A stretch of DNA of 64,000 nucleotides from Schistosoma mansoni (GCF_000237925.1 NC_031495.1:64462939-64526938), one strand, 5' to 3'. Positions 30,171-42,343 are shown, counted from the first letter of the stretch. Numbers and translations are program-made. Notes: generated by a model not told the origin, from the letters alone.

Positions 30171-30349
30171 TTTAAGATTTCCTGTTCATTTCATTTAACT
30201 ACCTAATGTCTAAAAAAAGCGGAACCAATAATTATGTTCAGTCATTTGGACTAGATTCCATTTAAGACCTTAGTGAACAGAAGTACATCAATACTCTGAA
30301 TATTAGAAATCATAATATTGATTATTATAATAATATTGATTATTATACT

Positions 30350-30615
30350 GATTATGCCAAATTCTAATCTTCTGAATTCTTCATGTCTCTATCTTTTTTC
30401 TCTTTTCAAATTTATTTCACTGGATTATACTCCTTGAATAACATTTTCAAACCCTAATCTTTCCGATTACTGCTTATACTCTTACTACTTCTACCACTAT
30501 AGGATTTGAATCGACAACTTCATCTCTGTGCTAATGTGGTATAGAAAATCGAACTGATGTACGTACGTACGTACGAAGTTCTACGTTGTGACTGATTGAC
30601 TGACTGACATCGATT
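30350..30615 (+). mobile_element. RTE-1-like 3' UTR
   Basis: Nearly the same as 3935-4170, from GCCAAATTCTAATCTTCTG to GACTGATTGACTGACTGAC. No coding sequence remains. Confidence 0.6.
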
Positions 30616-30619
30616 ATTA

Positions 30620-31100
30620 CCTTATCGTAATTAGGTATATGAGAATTTCCATTTTTGGAATCGGAAAAGGAACATTTATGAGTGAACAATATTATTCTTA
30701 GCTGGATTGTCATCAGACTCCATCCTAATATATAATAAGCACCATACTACCAGATAACATACCCAACAAGTAAGGTCTAATTTCTATTGATTACTTGACA
30801 TGGATTTGAAGAAATCTCTACATAACTCTATTCAACCATACTTGATCTATAGTGGTCATGTAATAGATAGAATAAACTATTTTGAGTGACTTATAAAAAA
30901 GATCGTCAATATTTTTCCAATAGTGGTCGATTACATGTCTTATATATAGTTGAATGTGTAGAAATTCAAGTCAACAATTCTAGACAGTGAAATTAAAAGA
31001 TGTTTGTAATATCTTAATCTCTTTTCGTTGACTAGAGAAAACTGAATAAACGATCTTAGGAATTGCTCAACTTCGTGGATCAGTTGAAGTTATACATTAA
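30620..31100. other. Unassigned AT-rich stretch
   Basis: No gene or repeat recognised, apart from a family-B-like end near 31070. Confidence 0.4.
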
Positions 31101-31104
31101 CGTC

Positions 31105-31312
31105 GTTGGATGACATCTGAGTGGTCTATCGGCTAAGTGCTTGCGCGCCAGACTGATAGGTCCTGGGTTCGAATCTCGCGAGGCGAGGTCATGGATGCAC
31201 GCTGCTGAGGAGTCCCACAATAGGTCAAAACGGGCGTCCAGTGTTTCCAGGTTTTCCGTGGTGGTGAGCCTTTAATTGACTCATGAATTCAACTATTAAA
31301 ATTATCTAGGAG
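31105..31312 (+). mobile_element. Family B SINE with tRNA-like head
   Basis: A-box-like TCGGCTAAGTGC near 31132, B-box GGTTCGAATC near 31168. The ribozyme region 31197-31248 has AAAA instead of GAAA. Confidence 0.72.
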
Positions 31313-31319
31313 TGGAAAA

Positions 31320-32030
31320 TCAACAACACGGATTATGTGATAATTCTAGAGACTGGATGAAGTGAAAATCACTCAATGAGTTAGGTCATTTTAAAGTGAA
31401 TGAAATAACAATTAGCTAAGTGAAAATCGACTAACATAATGTATATAATACTACTGCGGTGATAATGGCCACTACTTCTACTACTAATGTAGTGAACGAA
31501 GACTCGATGAGAAAAAGCGTTTTCTTTTGTTTTTAACCAAATCACAGTCCCTTTGTAAAATATTAATACCATACATTACACATAACATTTGTATATCTTC
31601 CTTCAGTTATCCTTTACCTCACCATTCAGGTTGCCCAACCTTTTCTTTTTTTCTCATCCTTCTGCTGGTCAGCATTTTATTTCCAATTCTTGCTACATAC
31701 TACTTATATCTATTCGCACAAATGGAGCATACCACACTAGTAATCATGATAATAATCGTAACAAAAACTAAAGAGAATGTAACCAAAAGACAATCATTTA
31801 TCATAACAGTAATAAACTGACAATTACTTCTTTCCACAAAGAACGAATCTAACTTATGTTCTTTAATATATGCAACTTCTGTGAAGTATTATGATATGAC
31901 GTTCTTTATTCTGTTCATTACTTTAGAAAATTGAAGTACACCTTATCATAGGACCATTATTGACTAACAGTCAAGTTACCCTATTGTATAAGACCATAAT
32001 ACTTTTTAAACTCAGGTTTTTTCGAATGTA
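31320..32030. other. Unassigned AT-rich stretch
   Basis: A 97-codon frame at 31527-31820 is hydrophobic and low in complexity, without exon signals that I trust. Confidence 0.35.
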
Positions 32031-32042
32031 CTTAGAAGTATT

Positions 32043-32195
32043 GAATCATTTTTTCTGGTTAGCGTTTTTTTAGAGTTGGTTTTCTACGGGATGGGGTCGC
32101 TAACCCCATGCCCAACCCTCCTCCTTTACCCGGGATTGGGGCCGGCAGTAGATCCCGGAGGAGCTACAGGCGGAGTTAGTAAGTAAGTAAGTAAG
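32043..32195 (-). mobile_element. Stand-alone RTE-2 5' UTR piece with (GTAA)n on the opposite strand
   Basis: The 5' UTR lies on the - strand but the + strand ends in (GTAA)n at 32178-32195. CTTAGAAGTATT flanks the unit at 32031-32042 and 32196-32207, a 12-bp target duplication, so it is a complete insertion of 153 bp. Confidence 0.7.
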
Positions 32196-33237
32196 CTTAG
32201 AAGTATTAATAAGACTGTCAGATAGATTAAGTTAATAAATCGATTCTTCTATATAAGAATAATGACTGAATTGCGTGCAGTTAGAACATTCACGATAGTT
32301 AGGTATATCGCCATTGTGATTAAGGTGAATATTGAAATGTAATGCAAAGATGAGTCTCACAAAGTTATTCCAGATGTGTCGAATTACTAAAAAAGAGTTT
32401 CATGTGTCATTAAGTAAGACATGGATAGAAATGTTACAGTATTTTTATTACCATATCATGTTAAGATTCTGGAATATAAAATGATATTTATCACAGACGA
32501 TACTTCGAAGAGGTATTGGTTTTGTTGGATACACTAACAGACAAGGGTGAATAGGTATATCTGCATCTTAGTGTTGATGTTATTGTTAGACAGTCAGTTA
32601 GTCGCAACGTAGAACTTCGTACGTACGTACATCAGTTCGAGTTGTCGTATCACATTAGCACAGAGATGCATTTGTCGATTCAAATCCCATAGTAGTAGAA
32701 GTAGTATGAGTATAAGCATTAATGTAAAAGATTAGGGTTTGAAGATGTTGTTGAAGGAATATAATCCAGTGAAATAAATTTGAAAAGAGAAAAATGATAA
32801 AGATATGAAGAATTCAGAAGATTATAATTTGGCAGAACACAAAGAGTGCATGCACCTTCGCCATTGCAAACGATTTTGAGCCATGTCATTCAAGGTCTCT
32901 AACCATCGGTTGCTATCATCTCGAGGATCCAAACCAGGTAATCTACACCTACCAACATGACTCAAGTCCAACTGTCAGTGACTTTATGGACTTGTGTCAC
33001 GTATTGATCTGGCCGCCCCTAGCTTTCTTCCAACCTACTCCTACACCATGAAGCATTGCACGTCGGGGCAGTCGGTGGTTGGGCATACGTAACACGTGTC
33101 CCAGCCATCTCAACTGATGAAGGTTCACTACTTCATCAATCAATTCGCCATCCCTACCTAGTACCCGTTTCCTAACATCTTTATTACTTACTCGGTGGTC
33201 CCAGGATATACGATATACGAGTAATGCTTCGAAGACG

Positions 33238-34720
33238 TACTTACTTACTTACGCCTGTTACCCCTCGTCGAGGAGCATAGGCCGCTCACCAGCATTCTCC
33301 ATCCAACTCTGTCCTGAGCCTTCCTTTCCAGTTCTTTCCAGTTAACATTCATCCTTTTCATATCTGCTTCTATTTCCCGGCGTAGTGTGTTCTTTCGCCT
33401 TCCTCTTTTCCGCTTCCCTTCCGGATTCCAAGTTAGGGATTGAGTCGTGATGCACATTGGTGATTTCCTTAATGTATGTCCGATCCACTTCCAAAGTCTT
33501 TTCCTAATTTCCTCTACAGCTGGAACCTGTTGGTTTGTCCTCTCCCATAAAACGCTGATGTTTATAGTATCCGGCCAATGGATGTTGAGTATTTTCCGTA
33601 GACAACTATTTATAAATACTTGTACCTTCCTGATGATGTTCGTAGTAGTTCTCCACGTTTCAGCTCCATACAGTAGGACTGTCTTGACGTTCATATTAAA
33701 GATTCTAACCTTGAAATTGGTTGAGAGTTGTTTTGAGTTCAATATGTTCTTCAATTGTAGAAATGCTGTCCTTGCTTTGCCAATCCTCACCTTTACATCT
33801 GCATCCAATCCTCCTTGTTTATCAACGATGCTCCCCAGGTACTTGAATGTTTCCACCTCTTCCAGAGTTTCGCCATCAAGTGTGATTGGGTTGGTGTTCT
33901 CCGTGTTGCATTTGAGAATCTTGCTTTTTCCTTTGTGAATGTGGAGGCCTATCGATGCGGAGACTGCTGCCACATTTGCGGTCTTCATCTGCATTTGTTC
34001 GTGTGTACGAGAGAGGAGGGCTAGGTCATCTGCGAAGTCCAAATCATCTAATTGATTCTGAGAAGTCCATTGTATTCCGTATTTCCCTTCAGATGTCGAA
34101 TTCTTCATAATACAGTCAATCACTAGAAAGAAGAGGAATGGGGAGAGTAGACCATCTTGTCTGACTCCGGTCCTTACTGGAAATGCATCTGTCAGCTGTC
34201 CTCCATGCAAGACTTTGCACTGTAGTCCATCGTATGAGTTTTGGATAATGTTGACAATCTTTTCAGGAACTCCATAGTGTCGAAGAAGTTTCCATAATGT
34301 TCTCCTATCCACGCTGTCAAACGCCTTCTCATAGTCAATGAAGTTGACGTATAATGATGAGTTCCACTCAACTGATTGTTCAACGATGATCCGTAGTGTC
34401 GCAATCTGGTCTGTGCACGACCTATCCTTACGGAATCCAGCCTGTTGATCCCTAAGTTCGGCGTCTACTGCGTCTTTCATCCGATTCAGCAGCACTCTGT
34501 TGAAAACTTTTCCTGGTACTGATAACAAACTGATGCCTCTGTAGTTCTCACATTTGCTCAGATCTCCTTTCTTTGGTATCTTGATGAGATATCCTTCTTT
34601 CCAGTCCATTGGTACTTGTTCCTCTTCCCAAATCTTCTTGAATAGAAGGTGAAGCATATTTGCAGTTATTTCAATGTCTGACTTCAGTGCTTCTGCTGGT
34701 ATATTGTCAGGTCCTGCCGC
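33238..34720 (-). mobile_element. RTE-2: 5'-truncated non-LTR retrotransposon with 12-bp target duplication
   Basis: Begins inside the reverse transcriptase domain ([15 protein letters not shown]) and ends in a (GTAA)n tail, read on the - strand. TGCTTCGAAGAC is found on both sides (33226-33237 and 34721-34732). The host sequence on both sides is an RTE-1-like element in the same orientation, so this is a nested insertion. Confidence 0.85.
33245..34657 (-). pseudogene. RTE-2 reverse transcriptase, 470 aa, 5'-truncated
   Basis: Contains [48 protein letters not shown] and FADD at residues ~208-211 (DNA 34025-34036), then a C-terminal domain ending SSTRGNRRK. The frame is open, but the endonuclease and the first reverse transcriptase strands are missing. 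The usual RQGCLLSP motif reads RQDGLLSP, so the copy is probably dead. The stop codon TAA is the first part of the (GTAA)n tail, leaving essentially no 3' UTR. Confidence 0.88.
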
Positions 34721-35764
34721 TGCTTCGAAGACACCTATGATCTAATACTAGCAGCCTACGAATATTCTCTACTCTTACCGGCCATGTTTCACTGCCATAA
34801 AGTATGACGGAACGAACTGCTGCTCAGTAAACCCGTCCTTTGGTTGCTAGACCGATATCTCGCCTACTTTAAAACTAGACGAGCCTTATGTATCCGTGCT
34901 GAGATTTCGTCACACACCAGACCACAAGGGCTGATGAGACTTCCAAGATAAGTGAAGCTGTGGACATGCTCAACTACTTCACTCTCTATCATTAGTTTAG
35001 GTGTCGATGCAACTCAATCCTGAAGTAACATTTCGCATTTCAAGGTGAAGAATCGTGTTAGCACTGAAACTCAGTACCTTTCGCCCTCAAATCTTAATTC
35101 ATTATCAACTGAACTACTGTATACGAATAGCCATCTACTTGTTGAAATGGTATAATATATTCGTGTAGTTATTCATAGAAAAGACTCGAAATATCCTTAT
35201 ATTGATGTTCTGAAGTGAATTATGATCAAGACGAAATGAACATCTTGAATTCCACTACAAGTTCAAAACCATCTTTTTAGCTATTTAACCATTTATCATC
35301 ATTACTACTTCATCATATCATAAAATCAGTGTTTTATTCAACTCGACTGTATCCTCGTTAGCTAGTACATAACGCAAACTTAACGAGGTCATTTTAAAAA
35401 GTTGACCAAGTTCAACAGTATAGTACCAAATGAATAGAACTAGTATAGTACAGAAACAATTTAGCTTAACTAATACAAATAAACAAAGAGATTGTATGAT
35501 GAATTCAATGAAATATGTAAACAACTGGTAGGTCTTGTTTTTTTTAAAAAAAAGATCATCCCTAACATGAATGTTTCACATACAATTAAGTACTTTGTAT
35601 CATACTATCTATACAGATACGTACGGAAATAGTTAGTGTAAACAAATGAATCTACTTGATTAAGGTTATGCAATATGTATATATATATACATATAATATG
35701 ATAATATGGAATTCTGTATAGTGATGATTATAAGTGTAAGACGATTGGAAAGAATTGCTTAGGA

Positions 35765-35835
35765 TAGAGGTCGATGGAGAATACCGGTGGATGGCCTATG
35801 CTCCTCTACAAGGGGTAATAGGTGTAAGTAAGTTT
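35765..35835 (+). mobile_element. RTE-2 3' end, very short
   Basis: GGATGGCCTATGCTCCTCTA and the tail GGTGTAAGTAAG are recognisable. Confidence 0.55.
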
Positions 35836-35883
35836 TTCATGTAAGATAAGTCAATTCTTACAAAGAATGTAAACAAGTACTTG

Positions 35884-36300
35884 GTTTTATCATAGTTGAA
35901 ACCATGAGTTAATTGAAGATAGACCACCATCGAAAACCTGGAAGCACTAGGCGGCTGTCTTGCCTTATTGTGGGACTCCTCAGCAGTGCACATTCACGAT
36001 CCCGCCTTGCGAGATTCGAACCCAAGACCTATCAGTCTCGCGCCAGAGCACTTAACCGATAGACCACTGAGTCGGCTGGCATCCAACGGTGTTAATGTCT
36101 AACTTCAACCAATCCACGAAATTGAGCAACCGTTCACCATTGTCTTCAGTGAGCTACCATCTCACAACTGACTTGGTTGAACTCCACTGGTCACTTCTTC
36201 TCACTAGAACTCCAGGACATGTATCTTGAAGCCAAACACTAATGAGCATATGATTCTTATCAGAATGGGTTTTGTAGAGATTTTAGTAACTTTATGGTTG
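35884..36300 (-). mobile_element. Family B SINE, slightly more than one unit
   Basis: Full length on -. The tail motif (ATAGTTGAAAC on +) occurs at about 35892 and again near 36291 (ATGGTTGAA), so the unit is ~400 bp and permuted. Ribozyme at 35944-35989 with GAAA lost. Confidence 0.68.
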
Positions 36301-36614
36301 AATGCACATTATTTTGTTCTTTCTTTGTTTTAGTTTACTCAAATAACTAATTAAAAAGAACAGATCATTATACACAAAAACAATCGTGACACTTGTATTA
36401 TGAAACGGAAATAATTGAATGATTACAATTTGTATTTGTTTCTGACATTTCATTCAATACAGACTTTACGTGTGTGTGTGTACAACTATACTATACCATT
36501 CAATTTTATTTGAATACTTTCATACATACTACTTATATTGTTAAGTCACTTAGCTTTTAAGCAGGAAAACGGCAGATTAGAAGTTTAGTGGATGACAGTT
36601 TTGTAAATCATAAA

Positions 36615-36835
36615 AAAAAATACGTGTCCTGGAGTTCTAATGAGAAACAGTGACCAGTGGAGTCTAACCACGAGACTGATAGGTCCTGGGTTCGAATCTC
36701 GCGAATCGAGGTCGTGGATGCGCACTGCTGAGGAGTCCCACAATAGGACGAAACGACCATCTAGTGCTCCCAGGTTTTCGATGGTGGTCTAGCTTCAATT
36801 GACTCATGATTTCAACTTTGAAAAATACTGAAATC
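36615..36835 (+). mobile_element. Family B SINE
   Basis: AAACAGTGACCAGTGGAGTC start, B-box GGTTCGAATCTC, ribozyme 36722-36767 (CTGAGGA, GTCC/GGAC, GAAA, triplet ATC), tail to 36830. Confidence 0.74.
36722..36767 (+). ncRNA. Hammerhead ribozyme (family B)
   Basis: GCACTG/TAGTGC stem I, CTGAGGA, GTCC/GGAC, GAAA, CGACCATC. All core bases match; cleavage after ATC at 36761. Confidence 0.72.
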
Positions 36836-36959
36836 TTCACAAAAAAACCCCTTCTGAAAACATAAAAATTTCTTTATCTTTTTAAAAGTTTTTTTTGTTT
36901 TCATTATTTATTTGAAAAAAAAAATTGAAAGATCTTGGGTATATTTGGTCATTAGATAA

Positions 36960-37655
36960 TGATTAATAAATTGTGCCTCAGCAACAGTAGGTCTCAATAT
37001 AAAAAAAGGGAAAAGCAAGACTCTCCGATACAATACAATATGCGCCAATCGAATTACACTTGACGGAGAAGCTTTGGAGGATGTGAAGACCTTTACGTAT
37101 CTGGGACGGATCATCGATGAACACGGTGGATTTGATGCAGATGTGAAGAACATCTGCGACTCAAAATAATTGTCAATCAACACCAAGATCAAAATTTTCA
37201 ACACAAATGTCAAGACAGTTCTACTGTATGGGGCGGAGACGTGGAGAACTACGAAGGTCATCATCCAGAAGATACAGGTGTTTATTAACAGATGTCTATG
37301 CAAGGTACTTCGGATCTGTTGACCAGACACTATCAGCAATAACCTACTGTGGAAGAGGACAAACCAGATTGCATCCAGTGGAGGAAGAAATCAGGAAGAA
37401 GCGGTGGAAGTGGATAGGACACAGGTTGAGGAAATCACTCAACTGCTTCACAAGGCAAGGCCTCACATGGAATCCTGAAGGTCAAAGGAGAAGAGAAATA
37501 CCAAAGAACATATTACGCCGAGAAATAGAGACAGACATGAGAAGAATGAACATTAATTGCTTAGAACTAGAAAAGAAGGTCGAGGACAGAGTGGGTTGGA
37601 GAATGCTGGCCAGCGGCCTATGCACCATTGGGAGTAATAGACGTAAGTAAGTACA
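36960..37655 (+). mobile_element. RTE-2 subfamily copy, C-terminal half
   Basis: Encodes, with frameshifts, [38 protein letters not shown] and SNRRK, followed by GTAAGTAAGTA. The [10 protein letters not shown] end marks a subfamily different from the SSTRGNRRK copies. Confidence 0.75.
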
Positions 37656-38539
37656 AGTCATAACAGTTGACATAATAATACAAACAGTAGATGTGTTTTT
37701 TTTCTAAAACAAAAAATATCGACTTCCGAGACCAGCAATCTTGTTAACAATCATCACTTCCTGAAACTTGTCCAATGTGTATCAATGATTTTATATTATT
37801 CTATATCAGTTAGTTCATTTATGTTTGTTTCCATGGCAATGTTAATTATAAAGTACATATATAAATATGTATTCTAATGAGATGTAATTCATTTATAAAA
37901 GTTGTCTGGTTGATATTCATTGCTGCTGTTGATCAGTCTGTTTTTGGTATATATTTACATCTTGGAGGAATTGGCTCAGTTCGTGAATAGTATTAGCAAA
38001 GTTTGTATAATGACTGGCAATGGAATTCATTCACTATTATCTCAATTATTCTGTATATTATCTAATCAGACATCATATCAAATAGGAATGATTAAAAGGG
38101 TTGTAATGTTTGCTATTTGATTAACGCAGAATACGGTATATAACTACGGTACTTGAACGTATAGAACCCTACAGTCAAAAAATCAGAAGACAGAAGAAAG
38201 CTGGAGAAGTGTTTGTTGGGTAAGAATCAAAATGTACAGAAAATTAAAGGTATTAGCAGATATTAGCGTTTGTTATATCAACACTATAATTCAGTCAATC
38301 TGCAAAGAAGCAAGTTATACTACTGTCCAATAGTAGTATGACAAGTTGATATCCTTGAAAGTTCCATTACTTTCGGATTGGATGAAAGCTCTTCGGCTTC
38401 TTTAGGGCCTCTAAAGGCTCTGTCGTAGTTCTTGGAAGCCGTCTCAACAACAGTGTAACCATTGTTTACATGTCCTATGAAATATTTACTCATTCAAACC
38501 ATTTAAATAATTCTAATAGTTAAATTCGTCAGACGATCT

Positions 38540-38935
38540 AAGCTAGATCACCATTGATAACCTAGAAGCACTTAACGGCCGTTTTGTCTCAGCATCAGTG
38601 CACATCCATGATCCAGCACTCGGAACCCGAATCTAAGACCTTCAGTTTCACACACGAACACCTAACATGTAGACCACTGAGGTGGCATCTAATGATGTTA
38701 AAATTTAACTTTAATCGATCCATCATCTTGTGCAACCTTTCATCTATTGACTGAGGCTTCTCACTAGAACTCCATGAAACCCATCTTGAAGTTTGTCACT
38801 AGTGAGAATATAGTGATTATTATCAGAATGATAGTTTGTGGAGATTGTTGAGTTATCCCACACTACGATGAAACAAATTTCCAGTGATTCCAGGTTTTCA
38901 ATGGTGGTCTAGCTTGTATTGACTAATGATTTCAA
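38540..38935 (-). mobile_element. Family B SINE, ribozyme damaged
   Basis: TGATAACCTAGAAGCACTTA, GGTGTCTAACATGTAGACCAC-like head and CTCACTAGAACTCC are recognisable; the ribozyme lost its stem II. Confidence 0.6.
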
Positions 38936-39058
38936 CTATTAAAATTACAATGATCTCTACAAATCCCCATTCTGATAGTTTAATTATTGCCTAGTTTTGA
39001 GTAATTATGGTTTGATGGTGGACAAATTATTTTCAATCTACTATGATGTAACATTTAT

Positions 39059-39795
39059 TATAGTGAACAAGAATACGAGTGGGGGCAATCGAATACAGTG
39101 GGAAGCAGTGACCATTGGAGTTCAACCACGTCTATTGAGAGATAGTAACTCACTGAAGAAAATGGTGGACGGTTGCTCAATTTCGTGGATTGGTTGAAGT
39201 TAGACATTAACACCGTTGGATGCCAGCCGAACCAGTGGTCTATCGGTTAAGTGCTATGGCGCAAGACTGAAAGGTCCTGGGTTCGAATCTCGTGAGGCAT
39301 GATCGTGGGTGCGCACTGCTGAGGAGTCCCATCATAGAACGAAACGGCCGTCCAGTGCTTCCAGGCTTCCCATGGTGGTCTAGCTTCAATTGACTCATGA
39401 TCTCAACTATGAACAATCGAATACACTAACACAACATTACAATCTATCTCACTAAATTCTGACAACCATACAGTAAACAATTACTTTGCAAACTATCAAT
39501 CAATTGTCTCAATCTTGTCTGTTTCTTTTGCAAATATCAGTTCATCGTCATTGATTATTATTGTTCATGCATTTTTATACCAATCGCATTTCCTTTCCGT
39601 TCTTTCTTTATCGATCTTCTAGTGAAATATATTCAATGCCTGACCATCATCATATACTACTTATATGGATATAAGTAACCCACACTACACCGTTATCGTT
39701 CTCTTCTTATCGATCTTCTAATGAAATACATTCTATACCTGACCATCTTTATATACTACTTATATGGATATAAGTAACCCACACCATATCATATC
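39059..39795 (+). mobile_element. LTR of the 303-bp family, split by a SINE and with a partial duplication
   Basis: 39059-39096 and 39414-39693 are one LTR; a family-B SINE (39097-39413) lies between, flanked by CAATCGAATAC. 39695-39785 repeats the last ~90 bp of the LTR. Confidence 0.65.
39097..39413 (+). mobile_element. Family B SINE inserted in an LTR, 11-bp target duplication
   Basis: CAATCGAATAC at 39086-39096 and 39414-39424 flanks the 317-bp unit. B-box GGTTCGAATC; ribozyme 39313-39358 has intact CTGAGGA and GAAA but a broken stem II. Confidence 0.8.
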
Positions 39796-40157
39796 ACATA
39801 TATCACATTGATCAAGTTCTATTGTGTAACTCTTATCTCATTATTTTAATAAAATAAAATTTGCATAAATTTAAACAATCAATTAAACAACCAGAAAATG
39901 AAAAAAAGAGGTGAACACAATTAAGATTTTTTTTTGAAAAATATTCATATTTCTCTCAAAGTGAATAATCAATGAAATTCGATACTGTAGTGGTTGCTAT
40001 TCAATATTATGCTTAAACTTTGTAGATTGTTCGCCTTGGTAACTGTTACTAAATGATGCCCCAATGTGCTGAATAGATCAGAAGGCAAATATGAATTGTT
40101 GATTATGTTTATTATTGCACCACGCACAGATCGCCAAAATTATAGGTATGTTAAACA

Positions 40158-40304
40158 AGCGAGTGAGCGTGTGAATCAAACAGATTGAGTAAGCGGGTAA
40201 GTGAGTAAGCGAGTGAGCGAGTAAGTGAGTAAGAGAGTAAGCGAGTAAGTGAGTAAGAGAGTAAAACAGTAAGCGAGTAAGTGAGTAAGCGAGTAAGCGA
40301 GTAA
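40158..40304 (+). repeat. Minisatellite of an 8-bp unit, GAGTAAGY
   Basis: About 15 imperfect copies of GAGTAAGC/GAGTAAGT. The frames it opens on - are artefacts of the repeat. Confidence 0.85.
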
Positions 40305-40979
40305 ATGAACAGGATTAAAATGTACATATATATACATATTGAAATGTAGAATCATCGAATCAATTAAGCGACTTATAGTAAGGCTAGCAGAATGAATACA
40401 TGCGTAGGCAGTAAACAATGCTCAAGCATACATATTCATACAAGTACAACAATAATAAAGATACGATAGTATAGATAGGTTGTTGTTGTAAGAATGACTC
40501 TATCCGTTAAATAAGTTAACAAAAAGGCTTAACCGAACTTAAATATGAACAAACTTAATTATACGTGAGTTGCTATAGTACAATGTAGAGTGGATTTGTT
40601 GATAAATCAATACGAGATTAAGAAGCCGATTCAACTATTCAGTTAGAAGATTTATCAATTTTCTGATAAAACTGATGTCAACATGTGATCGGTTAAAAAC
40701 TAGAAGGAAGATTATTTTGGCATACATATAGGCTAATATCTTATAAAGAAACGAAATTACAGAGTGTTGATCTTAGACCGAAGACTACACAATCTATCTC
40801 ATAACTTCTAAATTTGACTTCGAATGATTTGGGTTAAAGGTAGATAGTTATTGATGACCATCGAGGAGGATTGTTCCACTCTAGATATAACTGATATCAT
40901 AGCTCGAGGCTTTGTCGTTATGATTTATAGGCCCTCAATAATATTACATTACAAAAACATCAATTGGAATCCGTTTACA

Positions 40980-41230
40980 GCACCAATAACCTTGAGTCGA
41001 TGCTGAGCTCTTATTGATCCTCAGTCTAGCAGCTCCTCTCTCTCTGACATACCTATTGAGTCCAGAACATAGTAATCAGCATCCGCTATAAGAATATCAT
41101 ATTTCAAGCACCTGTAGTTTATATACAGACGTACATGATTACATCACATCGTAAAATAAAAATAAAAATTATATATGATTAAGCCAAAAAGTGGTTGTAA
41201 CTAAGGCAGATTGTGAATAATAAACTGGCA
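40980..41230 (-). repeat. Partial copy of the LTR-like repeat at 26270
   Basis: The - strand reads CCACTTTTTGGCTTAATC, GTATATAAACTACAGG and TGTTCTGGACTCAATAGG in the same order as the other copies. Confidence 0.4.
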
Positions 41231-41282
41231 ACAGATTAAGAATAGTAAATTATACAATAGTTAATGAGTTAAACGAAAGTTC

Positions 41283-41656
41283 GGTGAACATCCGGCGCTT
41301 TAACCGCGTTGGTGGACACGGAAAGTCCACCTAGGAGAGTTGGAAAACCCTCATTCCAAACCAATGGTGCACATGGACTGGCTCCAGTATCCTGAGGGAA
41401 CAAATGACGTATGAATCAATTGTTGTTCACCGGCTACCATGGGACTGCATCTCCTCACGATGCTCCACTGCCTTGTAGATTAGGCCTTTAGGTCAAAGGC
41501 TCGGGGTGTGGCCCCCTTAGAAAACCACCTGTTTCGGTCTGGGCACCTGGGCAGTATCACAGCCCTCACACAAATCAAATGAGATTTGTGTGGCACATAT
41601 GTATCTGCTACTTCTTTATACCAATATTTATGTGTTTAAATAGATAAATAATCAAT
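41283..41656 (+). mobile_element. Repeat E, 5'-truncated, 12-bp target duplication
   Basis: AAACGAAAGTTC at 41271-41282 and 41657-41668 flanks the copy. Confidence 0.8.
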
Positions 41657-41934
41657 AAACGAAAGTTCATGATAAAAGGAATATATATATAACAATCTAG
41701 TTACTTGATAACTAAACAATAGGAGTATATATATCACAGTGGTCCATAAATTAGTCCTGGCAGTCACCATCTCCTTTAGTCTATGTCAGATGTAACGCTT
41801 ATACTACTGAATAAATAATTATTATGAATTCAAGTGATTTAGTGTCTCTACTATCTTACCTTAATATTGGAGTAAGAACTTCGGGATATGGAATGAATTA
41901 TACTACGATTAACTTTTATTTAGAAGTGATAAGT

Positions 41935-42030
41935 AAAGATGGATAGTGGCTAGCAGTGGAATGCAGGACGCGCGTTTCGTCCTATTTGGGACTCGTCAGC
42001 TGGATGAATCTGCATCTCAGAGTCGATGTT
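41935..42030 (-). mobile_element. Family A SINE, partial
   Basis: Contains the ribozyme region and ~30 bp on each side only. Confidence 0.7.
41961..42005 (-). ncRNA. Hammerhead ribozyme (family A)
   Basis: Core CTGACGA, stem II GTCC/GGAC, GAAA, CGCGCG and GTC are all intact; stem I ATCCAG/CTGCAT has one mismatch. Confidence 0.8.
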
Positions 42031-42343
42031 ACTAAGTAAATTTTACTTAGAAAGTTTTAAAAAAAATAATGTAAGAAATAAATAATCAATATATTTTTTC
42101 TTACATCCCACTCAATACGAAAATTGTTTTTCTGACGTTTCGTGACTTAATTTAAGCTACTTCTTCAGAGTAAACAAATAATCATAATGATTTATGTATA
42201 TGGAAGAAAAATATATTGATTAATAACTCTCTAACCAATGCTCAATTTGTTTGAAACTATCAACTCCTACCTTGGTATTGATAGCTAAAAGAAATAAAGT
42301 CGAAAACTTCAAAAGGATTGATATTAAAAACGCACTTACTACT

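Larger units (their letters stand above)
32590..35040 (-). mobile_element. RTE-1-like element split by the RTE-2 insertion
   Basis: Left half 32590-33237: 3' UTR with a (TGAC)n-like end and the C-terminal coding end (WDHRVSNKDVRKRVLGRDGE, LRWLGHVLRMPNHRLPRRA, KARGGQ, DMAQNR), with a few breaks. Right half 34721-35040: further upstream coding sequence, decayed. The frame of the C-terminal part continues across the point where RTE-2 sits once one copy of the 12-bp duplication is removed. Confidence 0.8.

Noticed and set aside
31150-31180. tRNA-like sequences with a GGTTCGAATC box (here and in other SINEs)
   Set aside because: They lack a full cloverleaf and 3' acceptor; they are SINE heads, not tRNA genes.
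31527-31820. 97-codon hydrophobic + frame
   Set aside because: Low complexity in AT-rich DNA, overlapping a second frame of similar length; no supporting signals.
33447-33938. 163-codon + frame
   Set aside because: Antisense of the RTE-2 reverse transcriptase.
40158-40304. CRISPR-like spacing of short repeats
   Set aside because: No constant spacers; simple minisatellite in eukaryotic DNA.
40176-40418. Leu/Thr-rich repeat protein frame on -
   Set aside because: Produced by the GAGTAAGY minisatellite.
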